Source of the DNA: CAZTTH01 sp964615975
GTDB lineage: Bacteria; Verrucomicrobiota; Lentisphaeria; JABSQK01; JAJFLO01
Reading direction: 5' to 3'
Assembly (NCBI GenBank): GCA_964615975.1
Contig: CAZTTH010000001.1
Coordinates: 1-64,000, forward strand
DNA: 64,000 nt
Within the stretch, counting starts at the first letter, position 1, and the number at the start of each line of letters is the position of its first letter. Shown here piece by piece: positions 36,929-45,964 of this stretch. The translations under genes were made by a program, and so were the position numbers. The notes under the pieces were generated by a model. It did no database searches. It was not told the origin of the DNA and saw only the letters and a list, made by a program, of their open reading frames with translations.

Positions 36929-38194
36929 ATGATTCGTTTAATTGAAGCCTTAAATTTTCGCAATCTAAATTATATTCGCCAACCGGTTCATAACTTTCAA
37001 GTGTTGATTGGTACTAATGGTTCTGGCAAGTCGAATTTTCTTGACATACTTTCCTTTTTAGGACGATTTATATCCAAAGGAGCGAAAGTGGCCATCACCG
37101 AACGAAGTAATAATTTTCGTGATTTGACCTGGCGTCGAAATGCCAACCGTTTTGAATTGGCAATCGAAGCTGAAATCCCCCCAGAACATCGACGTCCCTT
37201 AGACTCCCCTGAATACGATATCATTCGTTATGAGTTCGCAATTGGTATCACCCCTGAAAACCAGGATCTGATTTCATTTGATGAACAGATTACTTTGATT
37301 CAACAAAGCGAAATGACGGAGAGTGCGGTCAGCTCTTTGGAGAAAATCCCAGATACAGTATTCGTTGCTGACTACCACCAAATGTATAAGCAACTAATAG
37401 CCTATGATGAAAAGGGGAATTTATTGTTGTACCCGGAAGAGTCATTTGAAAATCAGGGGTGCCTGACATCTGACAATTACCTTTTACCCAACCGTCTCGA
37501 ACCCAACCTATCGGTTTTTTGCGCCATACAAGCTTTCGAGAATGAATTTCCAGCTGCCAATTGGCTGGTACGTTTTCTCACTCAAAGTTTGTTTCAAATT
37601 CGATTGGATAGCTCCACCATGCGTCAACTCAGTCGTTATGGTCAGGAGTTTCTATTTACCGAATATGGCGCCAAGCTGCATTGGGTAATCGAACGAATTA
37701 AAAAGGAAACACCAGATCGATTTGTTGATTGGTTGACGCAAATAAAATCACTGATGCCAGACCTCGAAGATATTGTCATCCATGAACGTCCAGATGACCG
37801 AAAAAAAATTATTGCAATCCGTTATAATGATGGGTTTGAAATCCCATCGGGTTTAATGTCAGAAGGGCTCCTGCGCTTGCTGGCGTTGACCAGTCTGCCA
37901 TATTTTCCTGATAAGGGTTATCTATGTATTATTGAGGAACCTGAGAATAATCTGCATCCATTAGCTTTGGAGATTGTTATCCGGAATTTACGATCGAATT
38001 TTTCTGGTCAGATCATAATGACTACTTATTCGCCATTTGCTTTGGGATTATGCCATGCGCATGAGGTGCTGATATTTTCTGCTGATTCCCAACATGGCGC
38101 CCAAATTACCAGTGGTTCACAACACCCTGGTATCTCATATAATTTGGCTGACAGTGGATTAAAGACTTTATTTGAAATGGGGGAATTGAATTAG
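36929..38194 (+). CDS. AAA (AAA_21/RecF-like) ATPase
   Basis: 421 residues from ATG 36929, with GAGGAAG directly upstream; a TTG 15 nt earlier is the alternative. The domain is the ABC-type ATPase of the SMC/RecF/OLD group: Walker A GTNGSGKS at 28-35, signature-like SEGLLRLLAL, Walker B and catalytic Glu in LCIIEEPENNLHP, and a switch region ending in MTTYSP. It has no coiled coil and no Toprim domain, so it is not a full OLD nuclease. Similar stand-alone ATPases often work with a small partner protein in defence or repair, but none is adjacent. Function unknown. Confidence 0.85.
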   Translation: MIRLIEALNFRNLNYIRQPVHNFQVLIGTNGSGKSNFLDILSFLGRFISKGAKVAITERSNNFRDLTWRRNANRFELAIEAEIPPEHRRPLDSPEYDIIRYEFAIGITPENQDLISFDEQITLIQQSEMTESAVSSLEKIPDTVFVADYHQMYKQLIAYDEKGNLLLYPEESFENQGCLTSDNYLLPNRLEPNLSVFCAIQAFENEFPAANWLVRFLTQSLFQIRLDSSTMRQLSRYGQEFLFTEYGAKLHWVIERIKKETPDRFVDWLTQIKSLMPDLEDIVIHERPDDRKKIIAIRYNDGFEIPSGLMSEGLLRLLALTSLPYFPDKGYLCIIEEPENNLHPLALEIVIRNLRSNFSGQIIMTTYSPFALGLCHAHEVLIFSADSQHGAQITSGSQHPGISYNLADSGLKTLFEMGELN

Positions 38195-38282
38195 AAAATC
38201 ATCTCTTGGTTTTGTTAAGGTCACCATTTCTATGATTATTCAACTATAAACTTAGCTTATCATTGTCAGGGAATGATTAAGA

Positions 38283-39497
38283 TTAATTCGTTATCGTTGG
38301 CGTCAGAGTTGTGAGTGAACATTTCATAAGTTCAGGAATATCGAGTTTGGATTCTTCATCAAGTACACGGCCAAGCAAGGCGCCGGTAGCAGGCGATCGT
38401 GGTTCAAACACTACGCAACAATCTGGACTATATTGTTCCGATATTTCCAAAGTGCCAATCCTGCGTCCGATCGACACGGTCTCATACTTATCCATGCTGA
38501 TTAATGGCCGAAGGATCAAATAATCTGTAGCGCGATTGATTGCATCCATGTTTTTGAGCGTTTGACTAGCTACTTGTCCGACGACATCACCCGTTACCAA
38601 TGCTGTTAATTTCAAAACCCGCGCCACGTGTGCGGCTATGCGTATCATCAATCGCCGGTAAAGAATGGTGCGATATTTATCCAGGCAAATATCCCGGATG
38701 ATTTTTTGCGCTGCACTGATATTGCAAGCGTACAAGATTCCTGCGGTCTGATAACGATTTAAGACTTTGACCAGTTGCCCCACCTTATCCAATGTTTCTG
38801 CTGGAGTGTAGGGATAACTGTGAAAAGTGAGAAAATGCAATCGGGTTCCACGTTTCATTGCAAGATAACTGGCCACCGGTGAATCGATCCCTCCGGATAA
38901 TAATGACAATGCGCTTCCATTCGTTCCACTGGGAAGCCCACCTGGACCGGGAAACTCATTAAAATAAATGAAGCTCCAATGTTCTCTAATCTCGAGACCA
39001 ATATCGATCTTTGCCTCCTTAAGATTCAACTGCAAGCGCGGATAACCACGTAAGAATAAGTCCGAAAAATGGATTTCAATTTCCTGTGAAGTCATGGGAA
39101 ATGGTTTCCATCCCCGTCGGGCACGCATACGATAAGTGATTGGCGTGTCATCTCCAATCTGACCAGCACTGAGTTGATAAATTTCGGGGAAATGACTCTT
39201 GATGGCTGCCACAATGGTGGAAAAATCCGTTGCTACCTTGATCCCTGGGGAATAGGATGATAGGCCAAAAACCAGAGGCATTCGACTATAAATGCCTGCG
39301 AGTTGTTCAGTAGTAAAAGGTTGAAAGCGGGATTGGTGCAATAATATCCGGCCGCGTTCACGCAGGAAAAGCGGCTCCATAATGTCCTGTATGGTCCGTT
39401 TGATCCCAGTCAAAAACAGCCGTTCGAACATACCGCGATTATGTCCCTTGGTGGCTATTTCATTGTACCGACACATGATTGTGTTATACAGCGGCAT
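38283..39497 (-). CDS. thiI: tRNA 4-thiouridine synthase ThiI
   Basis: 404 residues from ATG 39497. The frame continues upstream to 39569, but that part translates the tRNA repeat and is not coding. Starting at 39497 gives MPLYNTIMCRYNEIATKGHNR, the family N-terminus. ThiI makes s4U8 in tRNA, and in some bacteria supplies sulfur for thiamine. A THUMP domain is at about 60-160. The PP-loop is ALSLLSGGIDSPVASYLAMKRG, and a C-terminal CSPDCCVVF pair (EQYSPDCCVVFEPRSPA) contains cysteines; there is no rhodanese extension. It lies 40 nt from the displaced tRNA-Gln end, so its normal promoter may now be separated by the island. Confidence 0.94.
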   Translation of the reverse strand: MPLYNTIMCRYNEIATKGHNRGMFERLFLTGIKRTIQDIMEPLFLRERGRILLHQSRFQPFTTEQLAGIYSRMPLVFGLSSYSPGIKVATDFSTIVAAIKSHFPEIYQLSAGQIGDDTPITYRMRARRGWKPFPMTSQEIEIHFSDLFLRGYPRLQLNLKEAKIDIGLEIREHWSFIYFNEFPGPGGLPSGTNGSALSLLSGGIDSPVASYLAMKRGTRLHFLTFHSYPYTPAETLDKVGQLVKVLNRYQTAGILYACNISAAQKIIRDICLDKYRTILYRRLMIRIAAHVARVLKLTALVTGDVVGQVASQTLKNMDAINRATDYLILRPLISMDKYETVSIGRRIGTLEISEQYSPDCCVVFEPRSPATGALLGRVLDEESKLDIPELMKCSLTTLTPTITN

Positions 39498-39537
39498 GAG
39501 AGGGTAGATAAGTAAGAAATTAGCAACTGAATAAAAT

Positions 39538-39589
39538 TGGTTACCCCGCCTGGACTCGAACCAGGACAAACAGGATCAAAACCTGTTGT
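39538..39589. repeat. Left attachment repeat: displaced 3' end of tRNA-Gln
   Basis: 52 bp identical to 48337-48388. It begins with TGG (complement of CCA) and runs through the T-arm and variable region into the anticodon loop, where similarity stops. It is the original chromosomal tRNA 3' end left after integration. Confidence 0.95.
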
Positions 39590-39611
39590 TATAGGTATAA
39601 AAATTAAATAG

Positions 39612-39657
39612 TGTGGTTGTTATGTGGTGATAATTCATGTATAATAGTGTCATATAG
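39612..39657 (+). repeat. Left arm-type repeats next to the attachment core
   Basis: TGTGGTTGTTATGTGGT (39612-39628) is exactly repeated at 48255-48271, in the same orientation, inside the opposite end of the element. A second shared box, AGTGTCATATAG (39646-39657), matches AGTGTCAGATAG (48304-48315) with one mismatch. Such end-specific direct repeats are what integrase N-terminal domains bind. Confidence 0.65.
39617..39645 (+). promoter_or_regulatory. Probable integrase promoter overlapping the arm-type sites
   Basis: TTGTTA (39617-39622), 17-bp spacer, TATAAT (39640-39645). The -35 lies inside the first arm repeat, so integrase bound there would block its own promoter. The integrase ATG is 60 nt downstream with AAAGGGA as ribosome site. 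Confidence 0.6.
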
Positions 39658-39705
39658 TTTCTATTGGTGTTAGTTAAATCATTAATCAATTAAAGGGATA
39701 ATCGT

Positions 39706-41025
39706 ATGGCACGTCATAACAAGGGCACACTCTACAAACGCGGTAAAATTTACTGGCTTGAATATTACGTTAATAATGAGCGAATTCGAGAAAGTCTTAA
39801 GACCAGCAATCTCAAAGAGGCACAATCCAAGCGGGATATAATAATCAACGACCTGAAAGCCCGCAAGAATGAAGACAAACATATCGCTATCCTCCATCGA
39901 GTCAAAGATGCAGAACATGCCCGCATAGAAGCCGAACAGAAACTTCAGGATTTCCGCGAAGAAAACCGAACTAAATTGAAAATAACCGATGTTTGGGAGC
40001 ATTACCTTGCCAGTAAAGAACGTCCTCAATCCGGTCAAGGAACATTAAAGGATTACGATTATTGCTGGCGGAAATTTGTTATGTGGTGGTCGAATAATGA
40101 TGGCGATCAACGCCCGTATGTAGAGGACATCAAAAAAGAAGACGCCTCGAAATTCGCCAGATTTCTTGATACAGAACAATTAAGTCCGAACCGTTACAAT
40201 AAAATTATTATTTCCTGCAAGCTGGTATTAAATGTTATTGCCCCTTTATGCAATGATATGGCCAATCCTTTTGCCGGGATTCGGAATAAACGGCTTGACC
40301 CTCAAGGTCATCGAAAATTGACCGTTGAAGAACTCCGAATAGTGTGTGGTAAAGCAACCGGTGAAATGCGCGTTTTATTTGCGATTGGTTTGTTCACTGC
40401 TCTGAGAATGGGAGATTGCTGTACTTTGCAATGGAACGAAATCAGTTTAGAACTTGATCGCATCGTTAGAAAACCCAATAAAGTCAAAAGTCGTAAGAAA
40501 AAGAATACCCTTATTATTCCCCTGCACCCCGATCTCCGGAAAATCCTTGTTGAGATCCCCCAGGATACGCGGCAAGATTATGTTTTACCTGAATATGCCA
40601 GTCTCTATCTTAGAGATCGTGGCGCGGTCAGCAAAAAAATACAGCAACACTTTACTGATTGTGGAATAGATACCAAGGGGGGAAGGACTGGAAAAAATGC
40701 ACCGCCCGAAGTTGGATTCCATTCGCTCAGGCATACCTTTGTCAGCATGGCTGCTCAAGCGGGTGTTCCATTACCGATCATTCAGGAATTGTGCGGCCAT
40801 GAATCTTCTGCCATTCAACAGGTATATCTTCATATGGGAGAAGATGCTACCCGGCAAGCTATCCTAGCCTTGCCGAATATCGGCAATCCCGTTAACGACA
40901 ACCAGCTTCTCCCGATGCCATCCAGTCAATCCCGAAATCAAGAAGCCATCGCCTTACTGAATTCCATGAATGCCAAAAACTGGGATGAAATCAAAGATAA
41001 AGTAATTAGAATACTATCTTCTTGA
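39706..41025 (+). CDS. int: Tyrosine recombinase/integrase of the island
   Basis: 439 residues. The first 60 residues form an arm-binding-type N-terminus (KGTLYKRGKIYWLEYYVNNERIRESLKTSN). A coiled stretch (60-90) and a SAM-like core-binding domain (about 95-200) follow, then the catalytic domain (about 205-405). Catalytic residues visible: R in TALRMGDCCTLQW, K in VKSRKKKN, HSLRH (H and R), H in CGHESS and the nucleophile Y in VYLHMG. It should catalyse integration into and excision from the tRNA-Gln site. It sits directly inside the left repeat, transcribed inward, the normal position for site-specific islands. It is convergent with the 497-aa gene, 12 nt away. Confidence 0.95.
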   Translation: MARHNKGTLYKRGKIYWLEYYVNNERIRESLKTSNLKEAQSKRDIIINDLKARKNEDKHIAILHRVKDAEHARIEAEQKLQDFREENRTKLKITDVWEHYLASKERPQSGQGTLKDYDYCWRKFVMWWSNNDGDQRPYVEDIKKEDASKFARFLDTEQLSPNRYNKIIISCKLVLNVIAPLCNDMANPFAGIRNKRLDPQGHRKLTVEELRIVCGKATGEMRVLFAIGLFTALRMGDCCTLQWNEISLELDRIVRKPNKVKSRKKKNTLIIPLHPDLRKILVEIPQDTRQDYVLPEYASLYLRDRGAVSKKIQQHFTDCGIDTKGGRTGKNAPPEVGFHSLRHTFVSMAAQAGVPLPIIQELCGHESSAIQQVYLHMGEDATRQAILALPNIGNPVNDNQLLPMPSSQSRNQEAIALLNSMNAKNWDEIKDKVIRILSS

Positions 41026-41037
41026 CTCAATTTAGAC

Positions 41038-42531
41038 TTAATCATTATTGGAGTTAAACCATCGAATTTCTTTGTCAATAGCAGCTATAATTGAATTTGG
41101 AAATATGTAAATAAGGGGAAAATATACACCATGTGAACGGTAATGTAACGCGGTTACAATAAAACCGATTTTACTCATAGCCATATTATCATATTTGAGC
41201 TGATTAAATATTTGGCAAACTGCTGCTTTTGAACATCCTAAAATTTTCCCTATATCAGTTAAAAAAGGCTTCAGATCAACCATTCCCTTCTTTGCATCAT
41301 GTCTTTTTATTCGCCTTAGTGATTCCAATTCATTTAATGTCAAACCGATATCACTCGAAACAGTTTTTGCGATTGTGTAAGATTCTAAATCTTGGTCTAT
41401 TGGGTACCAGCACATCCCACATTCCGGGCACTTAACTTCAATGTTAAAATTCGAATTATCATCATTTGACAACTCGTCATCTTTCCATTTTTCGTCAGTA
41501 TCAACTACATAAGATGTTCGATTTTTATCAATCCATTTCCCCTTTATTTGGCATGTCTGACAAACTAGTTTGCTTGGAGCTAAGATTTGATTAAGAAACC
41601 CTTTAACCAAAACATAAGTTTCATGGTTATTGAGAGTTGGATTTTTTCTCTTTTGATATTCAAAAAGCTTTCCATAAATTAAATCAAAATAAATCTTTTC
41701 ATCTTGAGGATTTCTTTTTTGACTAAAAATCGAATCTAAGTGAATCAGCAAACCTTGGATGTATCGAATTTGCCCATTTGTGAATGAAGTCATCAAATTC
41801 ATAAATTCATTACTGGGCTTTGGTAAACACGGATAAAGTTTTTTTGATAACTCACATACCCTGGCATCCTTGAAAGTTGTTTTACAAGAATATTTAGGTA
41901 GCCTTATATTTTTTGTTAACTCCCGTGGCATAAAAAGTAATCGCCACAAGATAATTATCTCTCGTGTTTTTGACGATTTCACAATGATATTATTTGCTTT
42001 GGGCTTCCAGTTCCATTTTATAACTGCATCTAATGAATAAAATTTTTTCTTATCTCTCCTCTCTATTGAATTCCCTAATTTCCCCTTATTAGCTGCTCTT
42101 TTAATTGTTGGAATTGATTTGCCAGTTAGTAAGTTTATATCATCATATCCCAGTCCCTTATCGTACCCCCATGAAGTTTGAACCCTCGGATTAATTAAGG
42201 TTTTTTTATATATCTCCCTCAATCGTTGTAATTCACATTCAAGAATCTTGTTTTGGTCAGTTAAAGTTAAATCAATTCCATGTAACCTGATCTTTATGTT
42301 TGCAGATGGAGGAAAAACTTCCCATTCTTTTGGAAAGTAAACTTTGAATGGAATTTTGAATTCAAATTCATAGTGGTCAATGATTGAAGCCAGAATATTT
42401 GTCAATAACTCATATATAAAGTATATAGCGTTACTTTCTTCTAATTCAGTAATTCTTCCCTTCTGCAAGTCGTTATCCAAAACGCTCGATCTTAACGGTG
42501 TGTTCATAATCTTCTTCATAGGTCGCATCAA
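41038..42531 (-). CDS. Unknown island protein with two helix-turn-helix-like segments and a Cys4 motif
   Basis: 497 residues, not recognised. A HTH_17/MerR-like segment lies at about 128-172 (YDDINLLTGKSIPTIKRAANKG, then a winged RRDKKKFYSLDAVIKW). C324-x2-C327 and C368-x2-C371 could form a zinc site separated by an acidic 40-residue loop. A second HTH-like helix pair is at about 423-446 (LTDIGKILGCSKAAVCQIFNQL). The coding strand is visibly more AT-rich than the host genes. It is transcribed opposite to the integrase and replication genes, divergent from the XRE gene, a typical cargo or master-regulator position. It could be a repressor, a defence protein or a satellite regulator; nothing decides between these. 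Confidence 0.7.
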   Translation of the reverse strand: MMRPMKKIMNTPLRSSVLDNDLQKGRITELEESNAIYFIYELLTNILASIIDHYEFEFKIPFKVYFPKEWEVFPPSANIKIRLHGIDLTLTDQNKILECELQRLREIYKKTLINPRVQTSWGYDKGLGYDDINLLTGKSIPTIKRAANKGKLGNSIERRDKKKFYSLDAVIKWNWKPKANNIIVKSSKTREIIILWRLLFMPRELTKNIRLPKYSCKTTFKDARVCELSKKLYPCLPKPSNEFMNLMTSFTNGQIRYIQGLLIHLDSIFSQKRNPQDEKIYFDLIYGKLFEYQKRKNPTLNNHETYVLVKGFLNQILAPSKLVCQTCQIKGKWIDKNRTSYVVDTDEKWKDDELSNDDNSNFNIEVKCPECGMCWYPIDQDLESYTIAKTVSSDIGLTLNELESLRRIKRHDAKKGMVDLKPFLTDIGKILGCSKAAVCQIFNQLKYDNMAMSKIGFIVTALHYRSHGVYFPLIYIFPNSIIAAIDKEIRWFNSNND

Positions 42532-42567
42532 AAGATCCTAATAGCTTAACCTTTGTAAGGAGTTAAC

Positions 42568-42582
42568 GCCAACATACGTGGC
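42568..42582. promoter_or_regulatory. Possible operator between divergent island genes
   Basis: GCCA-N7-TGGC lies between the 497-aa gene and the XRE gene, where divergent promoters must be. Short, so only suggestive of a repressor site. Confidence 0.25.
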
Positions 42583-42613
42583 AATAACAACCAAAAATAT
42601 AAAGGCAAGTATT

Positions 42614-42841
42614 ATGAATGAACAAACCCCATTAAGGAAACATCGGCTATCAAAAAAATGGACGATGTCAAAGCTGGCAAAAGAAGCCAGAGTCTCACTA
42701 TCAACACTATCAAGATATGAAAACGACTGGGACACACCAACATATCAAACAGCTCAACGCCTGGCTATCGCCTTGGAAGTGGAAGTCAGTCAAATCTATC
42801 CCAATAAGACTCTTAAAGAATCGGGGAGGGCTCTGATATGA
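42614..42841 (+). CDS. XRE-family transcriptional regulator
   Basis: 75 residues from ATG 42614 (AAAGGCAAG upstream; an ATG 36 nt earlier lacks one). Nearly the whole protein is a lambda-repressor-like HTH: LRKHRLSKKWTMSKLAKEARVSLSTLSRYEND followed by TYQTAQRLAIALEVEVSQIYP. It has no peptidase or dimerisation domain, so it is Cro-like in size. It opens the rightward island operon and ends in an ATGA overlap with the excisionase-like gene, so it probably controls this operon or the divergent 497-aa gene. Confidence 0.9.
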   Translation: MNEQTPLRKHRLSKKWTMSKLAKEARVSLSTLSRYENDWDTPTYQTAQRLAIALEVEVSQIYPNKTLKESGRALI

Positions 42842-43188
42842 AATTCAAGAACAAACCTCCTGAAAGTACACTCCTGGCAATTGTCCATCTGATTCAACCA
42901 TTTGTCAGAGAAGAAATAACCCCCCAACTTCTGATCGAGACCTTGAAGCAATTCATTCCCAATCATGAAGCAAACAACCAAACTTCATCAATCCCCATTG
43001 CAAAATCGATTTCGATAATCGAAGCGGCCAACCGTCTCAATGTGAGTAAATCAACGATCTGGAGATTGATCCGGGTGGGGATACTGAAACGATCAAAACT
43101 GGGCTCAAGAACCGCTCGCATTTCAGAACGTGATCTTGCAGCATTGATAGAGAAGGGAGGTTACGACTATGAGAAAAAACAATCGTAA
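42838..43188 (+). CDS. Excisionase/AlpA-like helix-turn-helix protein
   Basis: 116 residues starting in an ATGA overlap, with GGGGAGG 8 nt before the ATG. The N-terminal 55 residues are unassigned. Residues about 58-105 form a HTH_17 (excisionase) domain: ISIIEAANRLNVSKSTIWRLIRVGILKRSKLGSRTARISERDLAALI. In satellites such AlpA/Xis proteins bend the attachment sites for excision or activate the integrase and replication genes. The role here is inferred from domain and place. Confidence 0.85.
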   Translation: MKFKNKPPESTLLAIVHLIQPFVREEITPQLLIETLKQFIPNHEANNQTSSIPIAKSISIIEAANRLNVSKSTIWRLIRVGILKRSKLGSRTARISERDLAALIEKGGYDYEKKQS

Positions 43189-43399
43189 TCACTCTCAACA
43201 AGCATACTTTGTCGGCCATTATACTGGAAAACAGATTCCCAAATGTACTTGTTGTGGGATCCTCATTACGAACTGGAACCTTGGCGGGAGCAATCGAGAA
43301 AATGGAAGTACCATTACTGGTAATGTTCCTTGCAATCGTTGTGTCGATCCTGAATGCCCACCGGATTGTTTAGTTGTAAAAGAGGGAGTCAGCTTATGA
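43169..43399 (+). CDS. Cys-rich small protein, probable zinc-binding
   Basis: 76 residues, overlapping the previous gene by 20 nt with a strong AGGGAGG ribosome site inside it. Cysteines are at 26, 28, 29, 55, 58, 63 and 67 (KCTCCG and PCNRCVDPECPPDC), consistent with a zinc knuckle. No named family is recognised. Its stop overlaps the primase start (ATGA), so it is co-translated with the replication protein and may assist it. Function unknown. Confidence 0.7.
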   Translation: MRKNNRNHSQQAYFVGHYTGKQIPKCTCCGILITNWNLGGSNRENGSTITGNVPCNRCVDPECPPDCLVVKEGVSL

Positions 43400-45948
43400 A
43401 CACCCCCCTTATCCAATTCATGATCGACGACTTGGCAAAATCCGGAATCTCATACAAATGGGCTGTAAAACACGGATTAAGACCAGTGAATGCCAATGAA
43501 TTGGCTTCCATGCTTGGATTTTCCCCCAAGAATATCAACGGTAACCAGTGTGAAGGTTATGTAATCCCGTTCTTTGATCCCATCACGAAAAAACCCATGT
43601 TTTGCCCAGATGGTCACCGTGATTATGTTCGCGTCAAGCTCCGTGTTCCGGCCATCGACAAAGATGGCGACCCGGCAAAATACCTTTCACCAAAAGATGC
43701 TGGCCAACATGCTTTGATTCTGCCTGAAGTCCATGCTTATTTACAAGATTCACAAAAGCCGGTAATAATAACTGAAGGTGAGAAGAAAGCCTTGGCTGCA
43801 ACCCTGGCTGAATTGCCTACTATCGCATTGACCGGCAATCATGGCTGGAATATCGGCAAGACCAATGAACTATTGCCGGAATTATCCCGCTATATCGATC
43901 ATAAACTGTGGATTGCCGTTTATGATTCCGATGCCAAAATCAATCCTGATTTTCACCGTTCCTTGGCACGAATGGCATTCGCGCTGTCAAAATTTGATTG
44001 CCAGCTCTATGCCGTCTATCTCCCGTCCATGGGCAACGGCAAAGTGGGGATCGATGATTACTTGGTCGAACATGGCAAGACCATTGACGACTTAACGCGA
44101 TACATAAATGAAACCAAAACCCTGGTCTCCACTGAAGATATTCCAATATCAACAAAACCGTCGAATCACAAATCCAAGCGTTCACCCAATCAAGCGGAAT
44201 TATTGGTACGTTTGACTAAAGAAATCACCTTATTTCACGGCCTTGAAGATTGCACCAAAACATATGCCAGCATTTCAATCGACAATCATTTTGAAACTTG
44301 GCCATTAAACAATCAATGTTTTTATAATTGGTTATCAAAACAGTATTATAAGACATATAAAAAAATCCCCGGATCACAAGCAATTAACGATGCAGTAAAA
44401 ACCGTTCAGGGCATTGCTCAATTCGACAAAGAAGCAATTCATGTGGGAATAAGATTCACTTTCTATCAAGAAAGTATTTGGCTTGATCTGTGCGATCCAG
44501 AATGGCGAATCGTTAAAATTTCATCCAATGACTGGAAAATCGTTTCCGCCAAAGATGCCCCGGTAAAATTTATTCGTCGTCGTGGAATGCTACCATTGCC
44601 ACAGCCTCAATCGGGGGGAAACTTCGATGATCTCAGACAACTATTGCATATCGAAGACGATCAAAATTGGTATTTGATACTTGGTTGGCTGACCGGAGCA
44701 TTACATCCCACCGGTGGATATCCCATGTTGGTAGTTAATGGCGAACAGGGGAGCGGTAAAAGCACACTGTGCAAATTTTTGCGATACTTAATTGATGCCA
44801 ATACTGCCGCCCTGCGTCGCCCCCCCAAAGAACCAAAAGATTTATTCATTGCCGTTAAAAACAGCTACTTGATTGCATACGATAATCTTTCCAGTGTTCC
44901 TGATTGGTTATCGGATTCTTTGTGTACAATATCGACAGGTGGTGGATTTGCGACGCGGGAATTATATAGCGATGATGAAGAAATAATAATAAACGCTGTA
45001 CGCCCGATAATCATTAATGGCATTCCCAACCTGGGGACTCGATCCGATTTGGTGGATCGTTCAGTTTGTCTACAAATGAAAGAAATTCATAACCAACAAC
45101 GTAAAAGCGACCTTTACCTTGAAAATGAATTCTCTCGTTTAGCCCCATCTCTAATTGGAAAACTATGCGAAACCGCATCACATGGACTTCGTAAATATCG
45201 GCAAATTGAATTATCTGAAACGCCACGCATGGCGGATTATGCTCAATGGATTGTCGCTTGTGCCCCCGCCTTGGAATTTCATGAAAATACTTTACTGAAT
45301 GCCTATCTATCTAATCGTCAGGAAATCAATCTTGATACCCTTGAACATTCGCCGCTTGCCAAAATAATTGAACGCTATTTGGAATCCGATCATCGATGGC
45401 AGGGAACATGCGGAGAACTCCTTAAGGCATTTCAGAAACTTTGTAATGATGATACTTCAGTATCTTCATCAGATTTACCCAAAACATCAAGAAAACTATC
45501 CAATGATCTAAAGCGCATTGCACCCAATTTGCGTATGAACGGGATCGAAGTTCAATTCGGTAACAAAACGAATAAGGGCAGGACAATCACTTTAGAAAAG
45601 GTTGGGAAAACACCGTCACATCCGTCACCATCGTCACAAAATAATCATAAAATATTGAATACGAATAACATAGATTCTCATACAACCAGTGATCATTGTG
45701 TGACGTTTACCCAGAAGAGTGACGATACCGATTCATTATCAAATAACCCGGTGTCGATTGAAGAAAGAAATATGATCATCAGTGATGGTGGAAAAGATTC
45801 GAAAGTCACCATCGCAACCAGTTGCAAACAAACTTCTTCTGAATCAACAGATCATTCAAGTGACGATAGTGACGATTGCCACCCCATATCTTCTAAATCG
45901 ATATCTGAGAATGAATATGATCCCAATGTTACAACCTGGTTGTATTGA
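43396..45948 (+). CDS. Island primase-helicase (DUF3854/Toprim plus P-loop ATPase)
   Basis: 850 residues from ATG 43396 (GAGGGA upstream). The N-terminal part is DUF3854-like: GYVIPFFDPITKKPMFCPDG, KYLSPK, then a Toprim core with ITEGEKKALAA at 125-135 and AVYDSDA at 175-180. A middle region of unknown fold follows. The P-loop ATPase domain has Walker A GEQGSGKST (449-457), Walker B-like YLIAYDNLS (491-499), a sensor at PIIINGIPN and an arginine in RSDLVDRSV. The last 150 residues include a polar, probably disordered, tail. It should initiate and unwind the island's own replication, the Pri-Rep role in PICIs. No origin could be located safely; the intergenic AT-rich stretch around 42540-42610 is one candidate. 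Confidence 0.85.
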   Translation: MNTPLIQFMIDDLAKSGISYKWAVKHGLRPVNANELASMLGFSPKNINGNQCEGYVIPFFDPITKKPMFCPDGHRDYVRVKLRVPAIDKDGDPAKYLSPKDAGQHALILPEVHAYLQDSQKPVIITEGEKKALAATLAELPTIALTGNHGWNIGKTNELLPELSRYIDHKLWIAVYDSDAKINPDFHRSLARMAFALSKFDCQLYAVYLPSMGNGKVGIDDYLVEHGKTIDDLTRYINETKTLVSTEDIPISTKPSNHKSKRSPNQAELLVRLTKEITLFHGLEDCTKTYASISIDNHFETWPLNNQCFYNWLSKQYYKTYKKIPGSQAINDAVKTVQGIAQFDKEAIHVGIRFTFYQESIWLDLCDPEWRIVKISSNDWKIVSAKDAPVKFIRRRGMLPLPQPQSGGNFDDLRQLLHIEDDQNWYLILGWLTGALHPTGGYPMLVVNGEQGSGKSTLCKFLRYLIDANTAALRRPPKEPKDLFIAVKNSYLIAYDNLSSVPDWLSDSLCTISTGGGFATRELYSDDEEIIINAVRPIIINGIPNLGTRSDLVDRSVCLQMKEIHNQQRKSDLYLENEFSRLAPSLIGKLCETASHGLRKYRQIELSETPRMADYAQWIVACAPALEFHENTLLNAYLSNRQEINLDTLEHSPLAKIIERYLESDHRWQGTCGELLKAFQKLCNDDTSVSSSDLPKTSRKLSNDLKRIAPNLRMNGIEVQFGNKTNKGRTITLEKVGKTPSHPSPSSQNNHKILNTNNIDSHTTSDHCVTFTQKSDDTDSLSNNPVSIEERNMIISDGGKDSKVTIATSCKQTSSESTDHSSDDSDDCHPISSKSISENEYDPNVTTWLY

Positions 45949-45964
45949 ATGGAGTGAACGATTG

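Noticed and set aside
39498..39569. Upstream extension of thiI
   Set aside because: Its residues (SWFESRRGN) come from translating the tRNA repeat; the same string appears at the other attachment site.
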